A DNA stretch of 64,000 nucleotides from Pelosinus sp. IPA-1 (GTDB lineage Bacteria; Bacillota; Negativicutes; DSM-13327), in NCBI RefSeq assembly GCF_030269905.1, contig NZ_BSVC01000006.1:62001-126000 (forward strand), written 5' to 3'. Position 1 is the first letter of the stretch. The number at the start of each line of letters is the position of its first letter. Below are positions 62,125-64,000 of this stretch, one piece after another. Position numbers and translations under genes: made by a program. The notes under the pieces are model-generated. The model worked only from the letters and a program-made list of their open reading frames with translations, made no database searches and was not told the origin of the DNA.

Positions 62125-62155
62125 AAAGGACTTGGCCATAGCCAAGTCCTTTCTT
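62125..62155. terminator. Bidirectional terminator between dnaE and the YdcF-like gene
   Basis: AAAGGACTTGGC (62125-62136) and GCCAAGTCCTTT (62141-62152), a perfect 12-bp stem with CATA loop between two converging genes. Confidence 0.9.
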
Positions 62156-62733
62156 TACTTTCCAGTGAGCAGTAGAACAGCGATTGCTGCTCCCTCACGA
62201 ATATATTGTTTCGTAGTAAGATAAAGGTTATCAGCCATGGGTGCAGGGGCACCAGTTGCTGATATTCCTTGATTTTGGGCTAGGATGAGAGAACGGCGTA
62301 TGTGCGAAGCATTCGATACAATTATGGCAGTTTTTAAGTTGTTTTCCTGCATAATCTTATGAGAATTAGCTAAGTTTTGCATTGTGTTAAAGGATTGATC
62401 TTCTACAAAAATATGCTCTGAGGGGATGCCATGATTCACTAGATAGTTTTTCATGCTGCTAGCCTCGCTGATAGCTTCGTCTTTCCCTTGTGCGCCACTA
62501 ACAATAATCCTTTTTGCATAACCCTCTCTATAGAGTTTAATTCCTTCATCAAGACGTAGACTAAGCATGAGACTAGGATCTTGCCCGATAAGTTTGGCTC
62601 CCAGGATGATGATGGTGTCACTGGCAGATGGTTGTGTTAGATAACCAACTGCAATAATTGGGATCTCGATGGATAAAGTTATTATGAGAACTATAAATAG
62701 AATATACCGCTGCAACTTTTTCGAGTAATTCAT
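62155..62733 (-). CDS. YdcF-like DUF218 membrane-anchored protein
   Basis: 192 residues. One N-terminal membrane helix (YILFIVLIITLSIEIPIIAVGYL) anchors an outward DUF218 domain: DTIIILGAKLIG, RLDEGIKLYREGYAKRIIVSGAQGKDE, SEASSMKNYL, EDQSFNTMQNLANSH and IVSNASHIRRSLIL. The family (YdcF, SanA, VanZ-linked proteins) is tied to envelope functions; the reaction is unknown. GGGAGG 5 nt upstream fixes the start. Confidence 0.85.
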   Translation of the reverse strand: MNYSKKLQRYILFIVLIITLSIEIPIIAVGYLTQPSASDTIIILGAKLIGQDPSLMLSLRLDEGIKLYREGYAKRIIVSGAQGKDEAISEASSMKNYLVNHGIPSEHIFVEDQSFNTMQNLANSHKIMQENNLKTAIIVSNASHIRRSLILAQNQGISATGAPAPMADNLYLTTKQYIREGAAIAVLLLTGK

Positions 62734-62984
62734 ATTGGCCTCCCAAGGATAATATCACATTGTCTATTATATAATATTGTAAGGGAAAATGTTACATTAG
62801 TGCAATGGTAGTTAAAGTTAGTTGAAAATAGGTGAATAATTTTTACTTTTGGCAGAAAACGCCAAGAATTTAGCAGGAATAAAATCCGATATGGAGAAAG
62901 CAATGTAGAGATTTGATTTTCATGGTACTATGAGTAGATTAGTAGGATGGTTTCAAAAATATGGGAATAATAGCAGGAGGAATT

Positions 62985-63185
62985 ATGTGGACTGTAATAT
63001 ATATTGCAACGAATCGAGCTCAAGCTGAAAAATTGAAGAACTTACTATGTACAGAGGGAATTTTGGCCAATACAAGACAAGCCGGTGTTTCGTCCGTTGT
63101 TGGTGATGGTTTATATGAAATATTAGTACTGGAATCAGAAGCAGATGAAGCACATGCAGTTCTTTGTCAGCATGCGATAAAATAA
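62985..63185 (+). CDS. Small conserved protein (DUF2007-like)
   Basis: 66 residues, MWTVIYIATNRAQAEKLKNLLC...GLYEILVLESEADEAHAVLCQ: a single alpha/beta unit like the small ferredoxin-like DUF2007 proteins that may bind a signal molecule or protein. ATG 62985 with AGGAGG 5 nt upstream, not the 62961 ATG. It precedes pyruvate kinase by 174 bp and may be co-transcribed. Confidence 0.6.
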   Translation: MWTVIYIATNRAQAEKLKNLLCTEGILANTRQAGVSSVVGDGLYEILVLESEADEAHAVLCQHAIK

Positions 63186-63189
63186 AGAA

Positions 63190-63345
63190 AACTAAGATTA
63201 GGTAGAGGTAATAACTTTATTTGAATCTTAGACGCCTTCGCCCTTATTCAGGGGCTAGTTCCTCTTAACTTCCACTGTAGAAGATAGGGGAGTATAAGAG
63301 CGACTTAGTACCGGATTCATTGTAATATATGTTTTAAAAATTGTA
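63190..63345 (+). promoter_or_regulatory. Possibly structured leader of pyruvate kinase
   Basis: CTAAGATT (63192-63199) pairs perfectly with AATCTTAG (63224-63231); CTCTTA (63262-63267) with TAAGAG (63295-63300) around an inner CTTC/GAAG stem (63269-63283). TGAATC (63222-63227), part of the first stem, could instead pair with GATTCA (63313-63318). I cannot assign it to a known RNA family. Confidence 0.4.
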
Positions 63346-63359
63346 GGAGAGTGTACAGC

Positions 63360-64000
63360 GTGCTAAAAAAGACGAAAATTATTTGCACATTAGGACCAAG
63401 TACGGATAAAACAGGTATTTTGGAAAATTTGCTGGTTGAAGGTATGAACGTTAGCCGTTTTAATTTTTCCCATGGATCTCACGAAGAGCAAGGTAAGCGT
63501 ATTGAAATGCTGCGTGCTGCTAGCAAAAAACTGAATAAAACAGTAGCCTTATTATTAGATACTAAAGGGCCAGAAATACGTTTGGGTAAGTTTGCTAGTG
63601 GGAAAGTTCACTTAACAACAGGACAAGCATTTACATTGACGTCAAAGGAAATCTTAGGGACAGTTGATAGGGCATCTGTTAATTACAGCTTATTACCGCA
63701 AGAGGTAAATGTAGGTAATACAATTTTATTATCTGATGGCTTAATTAGTTTACGTGTAGACGCTGTCCAGGATGATGAAATCGTTACTACAGTGCTAAAT
63801 AGTGGCGATATTAGTGATCGGAAAAGAGTAGCAGTACCTGATGTAAGTCTTAATATGCCCTTTTTATCAGAACAAGATGAGGCAGATATCTTATTTGGTG
63901 TTAAGCAAAATATGGATTTCATTGCGGCATCTTTTGTACAAAGGGCTGCTGATATCTTGGCAATTCGTAAATTACTGGAAAGTGTTAATGCCCATATGGA
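63360..64000 (+). CDS. pyk: Pyruvate kinase (5' part)
   Basis: The first 213 residues are inside the window; the rest lies beyond the right edge. It converts phosphoenolpyruvate and ADP to pyruvate and ATP. Motifs: KTKIICTLGPSTDK at the N-terminus, the substrate loop NVSRFNFSHGSHEEQ, LLLDTKGPEIRLG (metal/ADP binding), VSVNYSLLP-like start of domain B, and SEQDEADILFGVKQNMDFIAASFVQR. Start is GTG at 63360 with AGGAG 9-10 nt upstream. Confidence 0.95.
   Translation, partial: MLKKTKIICTLGPSTDKTGILENLLVEGMNVSRFNFSHGSHEEQGKRIEMLRAASKKLNKTVALLLDTKGPEIRLGKFASGKVHLTTGQAFTLTSKEILGTVDRASVNYSLLPQEVNVGNTILLSDGLISLRVDAVQDDEIVTTVLNSGDISDRKRVAVPDVSLNMPFLSEQDEADILFGVKQNMDFIAASFVQRAADILAIRKLLESVNAHM

Noticed and set aside
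63190-63345. Lysine riboswitch, M-box or yybP-ykoY riboswitch in front of pyk
   Set aside because: Only short fragments (GGTAGAGG, GGGGAGTA) match. The remaining conserved core and the expected length and order are absent.
1-64000. CRISPR array, tRNA, rRNA or insertion sequences
   Set aside because: No regularly spaced repeats, no cloverleaf-like segment in the gaps I inspected, and no transposase-like protein were found.

Overview
The window is about 64 kb of a low-GC, densely packed bacterial chromosome from an anaerobic, Gram-positive-lineage (Firmicutes-type) organism. Pointers to this are a T-box leader, SepF, YlbF, TypA, an ABC-F protein, a DUF1657 protein of the kind found in spore formers, HydG, 2-hydroxyacyl-CoA dehydratase activators, an Asr-type siroheme reductase, strong Shine-Dalgarno sequences and many TTG/GTG starts. 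A member of the Negativicutes (Sporomusaceae such as Pelosinus or Sporomusa) fits best, but that is inference. I see no rRNA, tRNA, CRISPR array, IS element or clear prophage.

Layout. 1-6.7 kb: the tail of an unknown gene, an ACT/DUF711 pair, nth, a cyclophilin lipoprotein, a GIY-YIG protein, an ABC-F ATPase and an NlpC/P60 hydrolase. 6.7-9 kb: a tyrosine-type T-box leader controlling DAHP synthase and prephenate dehydrogenase. 9-13 kb: a GDSL hydrolase and HydG on the minus strand, then a YmaF-like protein. 13-20 kb: an FMN glutamate-synthase-like protein, a type III polyketide synthase/methyltransferase pair (bpsAB type), and a dehydratase activase with two DUF2229-type partners. 20-30.7 kb: a response-regulator phosphatase, a sodium symporter, ferredoxin, trmL, an AP-endonuclease-like protein, ylbF, murB, a beta-CASP nuclease, typA, sepF and a YuzB-like protein.

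30.7-51.6 kb is the most interesting region: a nitrate respiration island. It holds a DUF438/hemerythrin/PAS protein, an HPP-family membrane protein, asrABC, narK, narGHJI, an nreABC-like sensor system and a molybdenum cofactor cluster (moaA, mobA, mobB, moeA, a moeA/mog-like gene, moaC, and a MOSC-MogA fusion). Three promoters, in front of HPP, asrA and narK, carry the same 66-bp module: two TAGGGN4CCCTA-type palindromes exactly 22 bp apart, then 24 bp to a -10 box. This palindrome matches the site described for staphylococcal NreC, and nreABC-like genes lie in the same island. The simplest reading is one regulon in which nitrate is taken up (NarK), reduced to nitrite (NarGHI), and the nitrite handled by HPP and the Asr-type siroheme enzyme. 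That would make AsrABC a candidate nitrite reductase here.

51.8-64 kb: a formate-dehydrogenase-like molybdoenzyme, a small membrane protein, a minus-strand operon (an ABC substrate-binding-like protein without signal peptide, a U32 peptidase, a class III aminotransferase), dnaE, a YdcF-like protein, a small conserved protein, and the start of pyruvate kinase behind a possibly structured leader. Gene starts below were moved from the longest possible reading frame wherever a ribosome binding site clearly favoured an internal start.
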